A DNA stretch of 64,000 bases from Nitrosomonas ureae. Its GTDB lineage: Bacteria; Pseudomonadota; Gammaproteobacteria; Burkholderiales; Nitrosomonadaceae. Below, piece after piece: positions 1 to 7,646 of the stretch. The stretch is from assembly GCF_001455205.1 (NCBI RefSeq), contig NZ_CP013341.1, forward strand, positions 1,054,001-1,118,000, read 5' to 3'. A model generated the notes under the pieces. The model worked only from the letters and a program-made list of their open reading frames with translations. It made no database searches and was not told the origin of the DNA. A program made the translations under genes and the position numbers. How positions within the stretch are numbered: the first letter of the stretch is position 1; every line of letters starts with the position of its first letter.

Positions 1-689
1 TCCAATATCCATTCGGCAGCGTTATCAAGGAAGTAACGATCATGCGTCACCGCTACCACAGTGCCGGGAAAACGCACCAAAAATTGCTCCAGCCACTCGA
101 CCGATTCCGCATCCAGATGGTTGGTCGGCTCGTCCAGCAACAGCATATCCGGTTTCTCCAGCAATAATTTGCATAGCGCAACGCGGCGCTTTTCTCCACC
201 GGATAAATTTTTAACCAGCGCATCCCACAGCGGCAAACGCAGCGCATCAGCGGCAATCTCCATCTGATTCTCTGTATCGCTGCCGGCTGTAGCAATAATG
301 GCTTCCAGACGCGCTTGTTCTTCCGCCAGAGCATCGAAATCCGCACCTTCTTCGGCATACGCAGCGTAAACCGCGTCCAGTTTCTTTTGCGCCTGCATCA
401 CCTCGCCCATGCCTTCTTCCACTTCCTCGCGCACGGTATGCTCAGGGTTCAGCTGGGGCTCCTGCGGCAGATAACCGATGCGGATATTGGGCAGGCGTTG
501 CACCTCGCCGTCAAACTCCTTATCCGCGCCGGCCATGATGCGCAGCACAGTCGATTTGCCGGAACCGTTCAATCCAAGCAAGCCGATCTTGGCGCCGGGG
601 AAAAAACTAAGCGAGATATCTTTGATGATCTGACGTTTGGGTGGAACCATTTTGCTCACGCGGAGCATCGACATTACATATTGGGCCAT
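1..689 (-). CDS. ettA: Energy-dependent translational throttle protein EttA (ABC-F ATPase), partial
   Basis: The gene runs off the left edge; about 229 of the usual ~555 codons are present, covering the N-terminal ABC domain. It starts MAQYVMSMLRVSKMVPPKR. Seen are the Walker A GLNGSGKST (residues 39-47), the signature LSGGEKRR, Walker B LLLDEPTNHLDA and the H-loop TVVAVTHDRYF. A long, acidic, ABC-F-type insertion (EEVEEGMGEVMQAQKKLDAV) lies between Walker A and the signature. EttA is a soluble, ribosome-bound ATPase that gates the first translation elongation step according to the ATP/ADP ratio; it is not a transporter. The paralogues Uup and YheS are less likely because the N-terminus and insertion match EttA. 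Confidence 0.92.
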   Translation of the reverse strand, partial: MAQYVMSMLRVSKMVPPKRQIIKDISLSFFPGAKIGLLGLNGSGKSTVLRIMAGADKEFDGEVQRLPNIRIGYLPQEPQLNPEHTVREEVEEGMGEVMQAQKKLDAVYAAYAEEGADFDALAEEQARLEAIIATAGSDTENQMEIAADALRLPLWDALVKNLSGGEKRRVALCKLLLEKPDMLLLDEPTNHLDAESVEWLEQFLVRFPGTVVAVTHDRYFLDNAAEWIL

Positions 690-799
690 GGGATTAAATA
701 ATCGTATTTGATGAAAAAAAGGTTATGAATACTTGAAACAATAATGAAAGAGTGTAACGCACGCGCCTGAGCATTGAAAGCAGGGACGCAGGATTATCG

Positions 800-1027
800 T
801 TAATCGCTGACGCGGCGGATCGACACGAATTTATGGTTTTCATCAAAAACCAATTCAAACGTGCCATAAACACCTTGGTTCTGCACCACGGAACGCAACA
901 CATTGGCCGGAAAATGAATGATGCGGCCATCCGTGGTCGTCGCCGCCACCGTATCCACTTCCCCCTCATAGTAGTATAAAAGCTGATACGCAGGAATTTT
1001 GAGTACAACGTGCAAGCGTTGATACAT
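800..1027 (-). CDS. DUF2835 family small protein
   Basis: A 75-residue protein starting MYQRLHVVLKIPAYQLL. The start is chosen because GAGGGGG lies just upstream at good spacing and because DUF2835 members are about 70-75 residues. The frame is open upstream to 1138, but that extension overlaps the pseudouridine synthase gene and adds no family sequence. Family hallmarks are the YYYEGEV segment, TTDGRIIHFPANVLR and the C-terminal GTFELVFDENHKFVSI. The function of the family is unknown; it has no signal peptide or membrane segment. It follows the pseudouridine synthase by about 30 bases and is probably cotranscribed. Confidence 0.8.
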   Translation of the reverse strand: MYQRLHVVLKIPAYQLLYYYEGEVDTVAATTTDGRIIHFPANVLRSVVQNQGVYGTFELVFDENHKFVSIRRVSD

Positions 1028-1058
1028 CGGCCCCCTCACTGATTTCAAGGAATCATCG

Positions 1059-1799
1059 TCAAAACTTCTCGCCATCCTCCAGATAGCGCCATTGCCCTTC
1101 GGGTAGATTACCCAGCTTGACTTTGCCGATGCGCACACGCTTCAAGCCGGTCACTTTCAGATTAACCAGCTCGCACATGCGGCGGATTTGGCGTTTTTTT
1201 CCTTCCTGCAGGATAAAGCGCAATTGATCCTGATTCAGCCATGTCACGCTTGCTGGTTTCAATGGTTGGCCGTCCAGGCTAAGCCCGTGATTCAGCAGCG
1301 CCAGTTTTTCCCGCGGTAAAACTCCTTCGACCCGCACCAGATATTCTTTTTCGATATTGGAATCCTCACCGATCAGTTGCTTGGCAATGCGTCCATCCTG
1401 TGTCAGCACCAGCAAGCCTTGCGAATCGATATCCAGACGCCCGGCGGGCGCCAGGTTTTTTAAATGCGACGCCTGAAATCGCTTGACTGGTTGCGTCGGT
1501 TGCTTGGGTATAAACTGATTTTCCGGTTTGATCAGCACAATAGCCGGCCGGTAACCCGGTTCCGGCTGCCCGGACACATAGCCAACCGGTTTGTTGAGCA
1601 AGATAGTAACTAGATTAGTTTGCTGCGCTTGCGCCGCTTTGTTCAATTTTATTTTTTGTGTGGGATAAATCTTAGTTCCCAGCTCGGAAATCTGTTCCCC
1701 ATCGACAAACACCCATCCCAACTCAATATAGCGATCCGCTTCACGGCGCGAGCATAGGCCTTGTTCGGACATCAGTTTTGATAAGCGGATTTTCTCCAT
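1059..1799 (-). CDS. RsuA/RluF-type rRNA pseudouridine synthase
   Basis: 246 residues. An S4 RNA-binding domain is at residues 4-50 (LSKLMSEQGLCSRREADRYI), followed by the RsuA-type catalytic domain with the active-site motif GRLDIDSQGLLVL, where the first Asp is the catalytic one. EGKKRQIRRMCELV is the conserved second motif. The enzyme isomerises a uridine in ribosomal RNA to pseudouridine. The S4 domain and the KKRQIRRMCE region look most like RluF (23S U2604), but RluB, RluE and RsuA are related, so the target base is inferred only. It is encoded upstream of the DUF2835 gene. Confidence 0.85.
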   Translation of the reverse strand: MEKIRLSKLMSEQGLCSRREADRYIELGWVFVDGEQISELGTKIYPTQKIKLNKAAQAQQTNLVTILLNKPVGYVSGQPEPGYRPAIVLIKPENQFIPKQPTQPVKRFQASHLKNLAPAGRLDIDSQGLLVLTQDGRIAKQLIGEDSNIEKEYLVRVEGVLPREKLALLNHGLSLDGQPLKPASVTWLNQDQLRFILQEGKKRQIRRMCELVNLKVTGLKRVRIGKVKLGNLPEGQWRYLEDGEKF

Positions 1800-1905
1800 G
1801 AAGCGTTATAATGTTGGCAGTAAAAAGAATGAATGGAAAATTTGCATTGCCCTTATTATAAAGGTAATCAAACGATCGTTTTTAATCTCTTCCGGGTTTA
1901 ATTCC

Positions 1906-1983
1906 TCGCCCCTCGGGGCGAAGGCTGGTTGAAAACCAGCAGTCTGAAGAGCGCTTTTAATACCTCGCTGCTTGCGGCGGGGT
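1906..1983. repeat. Cluster of three strong hairpins, REP-like
   Basis: Three perfect or near-perfect inverted repeats lie within 80 bases: 1906-1921 (6-8 bp stem around TC), 1924-1940 (GCTGGTT/AACCAGC) and 1962-1983 (ACCTCGCTGC against GCGGCGGGGT, with G-T pairs). The third resembles REP-type palindromes that IS200-like (RAYT) transposases mobilise. They sit between the pseudouridine synthase start and the rhodanese gene, so a leader or attenuator role is also possible. What is seen is the structure; the REP identity is an inference. Confidence 0.5.
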
Positions 1984-2011
1984 GCTTTATTAACATTATC
2001 AGGAGCATTTT

Positions 2012-2464
2012 ATGGAAACTACCGCAACCATACTGGAAAAAGCCCATCAACGCGCCGAAGAAATGGAGCTTCCTTACAAAGGTGCATTACTCCCGATGGA
2101 AGCTTATCGGATTTTACAAGAATCGACTCGCGCACAATTGGTGGATGTGCGCACCCGCGCTGAACTGGATTGGGTCGGACGCATTCCCGGCGCAACAGAA
2201 ATTGAATTGCGCGCTTACCCCGGCATGCAACCTAACGCAGATTTTCTTGGCCGGCTCGCAAGTCTTACCAATAAATCGCAGCCGGTGCTGTTCATCTGCC
2301 GCAGTGGTTCGCGCTCGAATCAGGCCGCTATTATGGCCACACAAAGCGGCTTTACCGATTGTTATAATATCCTGGAAGGATTTGAAGGCGATATGGATGA
2401 CAGCGGTCAACGCGGCAAGGTATCCGGTTGGAAGGTGGCGGGCTTACCGTGGGTACAAAGCTAG
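2012..2464 (+). CDS. Rhodanese-like domain protein
   Basis: 150 residues: a short N-terminal extension, then one rhodanese domain (about residues 28-148). The active-site loop CRSGSRS has the catalytic Cys at residue 96, so a sulfurtransferase or persulfide carrier is expected. Other family signs are LVDVRTRAELDWVGRIPGA and the C-terminal GWKVAGLPW. There is no signal peptide, so it is cytoplasmic. AGGAG lies 8 bases before the ATG at 2012. Upstream is a cluster of hairpins at 1906-1983 that may influence its expression. The sulfur donor and acceptor are unknown. Confidence 0.88.
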   Translation: METTATILEKAHQRAEEMELPYKGALLPMEAYRILQESTRAQLVDVRTRAELDWVGRIPGATEIELRAYPGMQPNADFLGRLASLTNKSQPVLFICRSGSRSNQAAIMATQSGFTDCYNILEGFEGDMDDSGQRGKVSGWKVAGLPWVQS

Positions 2465-2525
2465 AAAGTGACTTAGCATTTCTCAGATCAACTACCCAGG
2501 AGTTTTATTGCGCATAGTTACTGGC

Positions 2526-3350
2526 CTACATTTCCGACCAGCCAATAACACCGGTATATGCCGTAACCAGAATGACAATGCCAAATACGATGCGATACCA
2601 CGCAAAAATGGTGAAATCATGATTGCTGATGAAGCGTATGAGCGCGCGGATCGCCACGAGTGCGCTGAAAAATGCACCCATGAAGCCGACAGCAAACATG
2701 CTTACGTCACTCAATTCCAGGATTGCGCGGTTTTTATAGACATCATAAAAAGTAGCGGCGAACATGATGGGGATTGCCAGGAAAAAAGAAAATTCAGCGG
2801 CAGCTTTACGTGACAGGCCGAAAAGCAGGCCGCCAATGATTGTCGCTCCCGAGCGCGATGTCCCTGGAATCAGGGCCAGACATTGCGCCATGCCCACTTT
2901 CAACGCGTGCTTCCAGTCCATATCATCGACCTGTTCCACATCAATCACATGATCCCTACGCTCCGCCCATAAAATCACCACACCGCCGATGACGAGCGCC
3001 GTAGCCACCGATAAGGGATTAAACAAATATTGCTTGATCACGTCAATAAACAGCAAGCCCATGACAGCTGCAGGCATGAAGGCAATGAACAGATTCAGCA
3101 CAAATCGATTGGCAGAAGCGTCTGAGCCGATTCCCATCACGATACCCGTTATTTTTTTACGGTATTCCCAGCACACGGCCAAAATAGCGCCCAGTTGTAT
3201 CGCAATAGTAAACACTTTGCTTTTTTCATCATTAAAATCAAGTAAATCACCAAACAAAATCAAATGACCGGTGGAAGAAATCGGCAAAAACTCAGTCAAT
3301 CCTTCAACCACGCCAAGGATCAGCGCTTTAAGCAATAATATGAAATCCAT
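2526..3350 (-). CDS. uppP: Undecaprenyl-diphosphatase UppP (BacA)
   Basis: 274 residues, the usual length for BacA-type UppP. It is an integral membrane enzyme that dephosphorylates undecaprenyl pyrophosphate so that the lipid carrier of cell-wall synthesis is recycled. Signature sequences are GVVEGLTEFLPISSTGHLIL near the N-terminus (catalytic Glu, Ser and His of the BacA family) and LIPGTSRSGATI near the middle. About eight hydrophobic segments are visible. It lies downstream of thiC on the same strand, 45 bases away, so readthrough from thiC is possible. Confidence 0.95.
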   Translation of the reverse strand: MDFILLLKALILGVVEGLTEFLPISSTGHLILFGDLLDFNDEKSKVFTIAIQLGAILAVCWEYRKKITGIVMGIGSDASANRFVLNLFIAFMPAAVMGLLFIDVIKQYLFNPLSVATALVIGGVVILWAERRDHVIDVEQVDDMDWKHALKVGMAQCLALIPGTSRSGATIIGGLLFGLSRKAAAEFSFFLAIPIMFAATFYDVYKNRAILELSDVSMFAVGFMGAFFSALVAIRALIRFISNHDFTIFAWYRIVFGIVILVTAYTGVIGWSEM

Positions 3351-3395
3351 CGGCGTGTTTATTGGGTTATATCCATTTTATCGGGGACATTGTGA

Positions 3396-5291
3396 TTACA
3401 ATTTACTGTAAATCTCAGCACCTTTTTCCTTGAATTCAGCTGATTTTTGTTCCATACCCAGCTTTAACGCTTCTTCTTCCGCCACGCCCTGATTGGCGGC
3501 ATATTCCCGAACATCCTGGGTAATCTTCATGGAACAAAAATGCGGACCACACATCGAGCAGAAATGCGCCACTTTGGCACCATCCTGCGGCAAGGTTTCA
3601 TCATGGAATTGCTGCGCCTTGTCGGGATCGAGGCTGAGATTGAACTGATCTTCCCAACGGAATTCAAAACGCGCTTTGGACAACGCATTATCGCGGATTT
3701 GCGCACCGGGATGCCCTTTCGCCAGATCGGCCGCATGCGCGGCGATTTTGTAGGTGATGATACCATCCTTGACGTCGTCCTTGTCCGGCAAACCCAGATG
3801 CTCCTTCGGCGTCACATAGCACAACATCGCGGTACCGTACCAGCCGATCATGGCCGCGCCGATGGCGGATGTAATATGATCATAGCCGGGTGCAATATCG
3901 GTCGTCAGCGGACCCAATGTATAAAAAGGCGCTTCATCGCAATATTTCAACTGCAACTCCATGTTTTCCTTGATCAAATGCATTGGCACATGACCTGGGC
4001 CTTCGATCATGGTCTGCACATCGTGCTTCCACGCAATTTGCGTCAACTCACCCAGCGTTTTCAGTTCGGCAAACTGCGCTTCGTCGTTGGCATCGTAAAT
4101 CGAACCGGGACGCAGCCCATCACCCAGTGAGAAACTGACATCATAGGCTTTCATGATCTCGCAGATGTCTTCAAAATGCGTGTACAGGAAGCTTTCCTGA
4201 TGATGCGCCAAACACCATTTCGCCATGATCGAGCCGCCGCGCGATACAATACCGGTCATGCGTTTTGCAGTCATCGGCACATACGCCAAACGCACACCGG
4301 CATGGATGGTAAAGTAATCGACACCTTGCTCGGCCTGTTCGATCAACGTATCGCGGAAAATCTCCCAGGTCAGCTCTTCGGCTTTACCGTCGACTTTTTC
4401 CAATGCCTGATAAATCGGCACGGTACCGATCGGCACCGGGCTGTTGCGGATGATCCACTCGCGTGTTTCGTGAATATTCTTGCCGGTGGAAAGATCCATC
4501 ACCGTATCGCCGCCCCATCGGATCGCCCAGGTCATTTTTTCCACTTCTTCCTGAATACTCGAACCCAATGCGGAATTACCAATATTGGCGTTAATTTTCA
4601 CCAGAAAATTTCGTCCGATGATCATCGGTTCGGATTCGGGGTGATTGATATTTGCCGGAATAATGGCACGCCCGCGCGCTACTTCGGCACGGATAAACTC
4701 CGCTGTGATCATTTTCGGTAATGATGCGCCAAAATCCTGTCCTGGATGCTGATGCGTCAACAATTCATGACTCTGCGCATTGAGCGCTTCTACGCGCTGA
4801 TTCTCGCGCAGGGCAATATACTCCATTTCCGGCGTAATGATACCGCGGCGCGCGTAATGCATTTGCGTGACATTCAAGCCTGTCATGGCCCGGCGGGGTT
4901 GTCGCTGCAGGTTAAAACGCATATCCGCCAGTTTGGGATCCTGCAATCGCGCTTGGCTATAGGCAGAATTATGACTGGCCAGAATTTCGGTATCATTGCG
5001 TTCGGCAATCCATTTTTCACGCAACGCAGGCAAACCGGAGCGGATATCGACTCTTACCGCAGGATCGGTATAGGGACCAGAAGTATCGTAAACCCAGATC
5101 GGTGGATTTTTTTCTCCGCCCATGCTGGTCGTCGTATCGCTCTGACGAATTTCCCGCATCGGCACTTGAATATCCGGACGAGAACCTTGTACATAGATTT
5201 TGCGTGAATTCGGCAGCGGCTTTACGGCAGCTTCATCGACTTGAGCTGTTGCACTCAAAAAATTTTTTGGGTTTAAAACTGTAATGCTCAT
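3396..5291 (-). CDS. thiC: Phosphomethylpyrimidine synthase ThiC
   Basis: 631 residues from the ATG at 5291; the frame is open further upstream, but those codons lie in the riboswitch leader. ThiC is a radical-SAM enzyme that rearranges aminoimidazole ribotide to HMP phosphate, the pyrimidine half of thiamine. The C-terminal CSMCGPHFCSMK supplies the CX2CX4C ligands of the 4Fe-4S cluster. EGPGHVPMH and SLGDGLRPGS are conserved substrate-binding segments. AAGGAG precedes the start at good spacing. A TPP riboswitch in the leader implies feedback control by thiamine pyrophosphate. Confidence 0.97.
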   Translation of the reverse strand: MSITVLNPKNFLSATAQVDEAAVKPLPNSRKIYVQGSRPDIQVPMREIRQSDTTTSMGGEKNPPIWVYDTSGPYTDPAVRVDIRSGLPALREKWIAERNDTEILASHNSAYSQARLQDPKLADMRFNLQRQPRRAMTGLNVTQMHYARRGIITPEMEYIALRENQRVEALNAQSHELLTHQHPGQDFGASLPKMITAEFIRAEVARGRAIIPANINHPESEPMIIGRNFLVKINANIGNSALGSSIQEEVEKMTWAIRWGGDTVMDLSTGKNIHETREWIIRNSPVPIGTVPIYQALEKVDGKAEELTWEIFRDTLIEQAEQGVDYFTIHAGVRLAYVPMTAKRMTGIVSRGGSIMAKWCLAHHQESFLYTHFEDICEIMKAYDVSFSLGDGLRPGSIYDANDEAQFAELKTLGELTQIAWKHDVQTMIEGPGHVPMHLIKENMELQLKYCDEAPFYTLGPLTTDIAPGYDHITSAIGAAMIGWYGTAMLCYVTPKEHLGLPDKDDVKDGIITYKIAAHAADLAKGHPGAQIRDNALSKARFEFRWEDQFNLSLDPDKAQQFHDETLPQDGAKVAHFCSMCGPHFCSMKITQDVREYAANQGVAEEEALKLGMEQKSAEFKEKGAEIYSKL

Positions 5292-5337
5292 AATATAAAT
5301 GCTCCTTAGAAATGCCATAAAGAGCGAGGGAATCAAT

Positions 5338-5430
5338 CCCAGCTTCCCTACGGCGGCATTATCCGCGTCAGGTATTAAGGGACTTTCTCACCAGATTATC
5401 AGACAATTCTGAAAACGGACCCCTAGCTGA
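5338..5430 (-). promoter_or_regulatory. TPP riboswitch (THI element) of thiC
   Basis: On the minus strand the leader reads GGGGTCC, then a GGTGAGA/CCC box, then TACCTGACGCGGATAATGCC and GTAGGGAAGC, the conserved core of the TPP aptamer. The ends CAGCT and AGCTG can pair to close P1. It lies about 45 bases before the thiC start. Binding of thiamine pyrophosphate is expected to lower thiC expression, probably by masking the ribosome binding site because no T-rich terminator is evident; that mechanism is inferred. Confidence 0.93.
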
Positions 5431-5498
5431 TGCTGTGAAGCTAATGGAAATGTGAAATAATTGCAAGTCTAAAGTTAATTTAACAATATGGAATAGAA

Positions 5499-6152
5499 AT
5501 GGATCTTGAGCAAACGCGATTTAATATGGTGGTACAGCAAATTCGCACGTGGTATGTCCTGGATGATACTGTGCTTGATTTGTTGTACAAAATAAAACGT
5601 GAAGAATTCGTGCCTGCGGAAAATCTTGCGATGGCTTTTGTCGATATGGAAATTCCCCTGGGTTTTGGACAAGTTATGCTGACGCCAAAAATGGAAGCGC
5701 GCATATTGCAGGAACTGCACATCCGGAAAACTGACAAAATCCTCGAAGTCGGCAGCGGCAGCGGTTATATGACAGCACTTCTGGCTGACAAAGGCGCGCA
5801 TGTCTACAGTGTCGAAATCATCCCGGAACTAAAAGCAATGGCGGAAAAAAACCTCAAAGCGCACGGGATTACCAACGTCACCCTGGAACAGGGCAATGCG
5901 GCACGCGGCTGGCCCCAGCATGAACCCTACGATGTCATCGTACTGACTGCATCCACGCCGGTTTTACCCGATGCATTTAAAAACAGTTTGAATCCGGGTG
6001 GGCGGTTATTTGCGATTGTCGGCGAAGACCCGGTTATGGAGGCTTTATTGATCACTTGCGTGGTACCCGGCGAATTTACCACTACTACGCTGTTTGAAAC
6101 CAGTACGGTTCCGTTTATCAATGCGCAGCAACCATCAAGGTTTACCTTTTGA
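5499..6152 (+). CDS. Pcm-like protein-L-isoaspartate O-methyltransferase family protein
   Basis: 217 residues with a class I SAM methyltransferase core: ILEVGSGSGYMTALLA is motif I (about residues 80-95), VYSVEIIPEL motif post-I, and YDVIVLTAST motif II. The N-terminal NMVVQQIRTWYVLDD and REEFVP match the Pcm family, in which the enzyme methylates isoaspartyl residues of damaged proteins. Beta-proteobacterial versions encoded next to tolC form their own subgroup, and their substrate is not well established. The start at 5499 gives the family's N-terminus. The TolC-type gene follows on the same strand after about 90 bases. Confidence 0.82.
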   Translation: MDLEQTRFNMVVQQIRTWYVLDDTVLDLLYKIKREEFVPAENLAMAFVDMEIPLGFGQVMLTPKMEARILQELHIRKTDKILEVGSGSGYMTALLADKGAHVYSVEIIPELKAMAEKNLKAHGITNVTLEQGNAARGWPQHEPYDVIVLTASTPVLPDAFKNSLNPGGRLFAIVGEDPVMEALLITCVVPGEFTTTTLFETSTVPFINAQQPSRFTF

Positions 6153-6240
6153 GTATCGAAGCAATTACGTTTGTCATCAAACAAAGCGATCCGCTCATTG
6201 CCGAATCTTCATCAACTCCGGACTTATATCGGAACCATCC

Positions 6241-7596
6241 ATGAAATTCCTGCAATTGATTTTTGCTACCTTGATAGGCGCCTTATCGCTCTCTATTTCC
6301 ACGCTGCAGGCTGCCGATCTGATGAGTATTTATCAAGAGGCTTTGGCGCAAGACTCGCAATACCGGTCAGCGCGGGCAGCCTATCAGGCGACGCAGGAAA
6401 AATTGGTACAAGGCAGAGCCGGATTTTTACCCACCATCACGCTAACAGGGTCACGCACCGTTCAAGAGGTGAACGCAGGCAGCTTAATTAGTTCCGCAAC
6501 GAACAGCAACATCGATCCCGCGCCAGTCACGATTCAATCCCGTGGCGTAACGATAACCGCAACGCAGCCGCTGTTCCGGATGGAAAATATAATGATCTAT
6601 CAGCAGTCAAAAACCGAAATCAGCAGAGCCGATGCGCAATTTATCGTGGCCGGGCAAGATTTGATTTTGCGTGTCGCCCAAGCGTATTTTGATGTGTTGG
6701 ATGCGCAAATCGATGTCGAGGTCGCCGAAGCGCAAAAAACAGCGATCCTAAAACAACTCGAACAAGCCAAGCGCAATTTTGAAGTCGGCGTATCCACTAT
6801 CGTGGATACCAACGAGGCACAGGCACGTCATGATCTCACTGCATCACAGGAAATTGCTGCACGTAATGCACTGGAAATTCGCAAACGCACGTTACAAGGG
6901 ATCATTGACCGTTTCCCTGACAATCTTATGAGTGCGAAAGAGATTGCGTCGGACCTGGACAAATTAACGTACGCCGTTATGGATGAATGGGTTCATGCCG
7001 CCGAAGAAAAAAACTTTGCATTAAAAATTCAGCAAGCGGCGTATGAAATTGCCAGCCAGGAAGTGAAGAGAATCTGGTCGCAACATTACCCGACCGTGGA
7101 TCTGGTTGCGCAATACAGTGATCAAACGGGTGTCGGTGGCGCGATTACCGGTCGTGGCATCGATCTAATCTCTAAATCCATCGGCGTTCAGCTTAATGTT
7201 CCTTTATTTCAGGGGTTTTCTGTGCAATCCCGTGTGCGGGAAGCACTTGCGAACCAAAATCGGGCATTGCATGATCTGGAAACCATCCGGCGCAATATCA
7301 CTTTACAAACCCGTCAGCAATTTTTAAATGTAACCAATGGCATTGCGCAGGTTAAAGCGCTCAAGCAAGCATTGATCTCCAGCCAAAGTCAATTGGATTC
7401 CACCATGCTTGGGCAAGAAGTCGGCGTCAGAACCGAGGTCGATGTACTTAACGCACAGCAACAACTTTATTCTGCCAAGCGCGACCTGGCCAAAGCCTAT
7501 CACGGTTATCTGATGTCAAGACTACGCCTGAGCGCAGAGGCCGGTGAACTGGATGAGGATACGCTCATACGAATTAACGCAATGCTCACCAAGTAA
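6241..7596 (+). CDS. TolC family outer membrane efflux/secretion protein
   Basis: 451 residues from the ATG at 6241, which begins a clear signal peptide (MKFLQLIFATLIGALSLSI, cut after LQAA). The frame is open upstream to 6094, but that part overlaps the methyltransferase gene and lacks a leader. Two OEP repeats are visible, each with long amphipathic helices rich in Gln and Ala (AQKTAILKQLEQAKRNFEVG; VDVLNAQQQLYSAKRDLAKA), as in TolC. It forms a trimeric channel across the outer membrane and periplasm for tripartite pumps or type I secretion. No inner-membrane partner is adjacent. Confidence 0.9.
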   Translation: MKFLQLIFATLIGALSLSISTLQAADLMSIYQEALAQDSQYRSARAAYQATQEKLVQGRAGFLPTITLTGSRTVQEVNAGSLISSATNSNIDPAPVTIQSRGVTITATQPLFRMENIMIYQQSKTEISRADAQFIVAGQDLILRVAQAYFDVLDAQIDVEVAEAQKTAILKQLEQAKRNFEVGVSTIVDTNEAQARHDLTASQEIAARNALEIRKRTLQGIIDRFPDNLMSAKEIASDLDKLTYAVMDEWVHAAEEKNFALKIQQAAYEIASQEVKRIWSQHYPTVDLVAQYSDQTGVGGAITGRGIDLISKSIGVQLNVPLFQGFSVQSRVREALANQNRALHDLETIRRNITLQTRQQFLNVTNGIAQVKALKQALISSQSQLDSTMLGQEVGVRTEVDVLNAQQQLYSAKRDLAKAYHGYLMSRLRLSAEAGELDEDTLIRINAMLTK

Positions 7597-7646
7597 TTGG
7601 CCACCTTTCAAAAAATAGTGATCAGTGGTTTTTCCTAAGCAAACCT

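Noticed and set aside
3540..4721. Long plus-strand open frames inside thiC
   Set aside because: They are antisense to a full-length, well-conserved thiC, carry no recognisable domain, and have no ribosome site.
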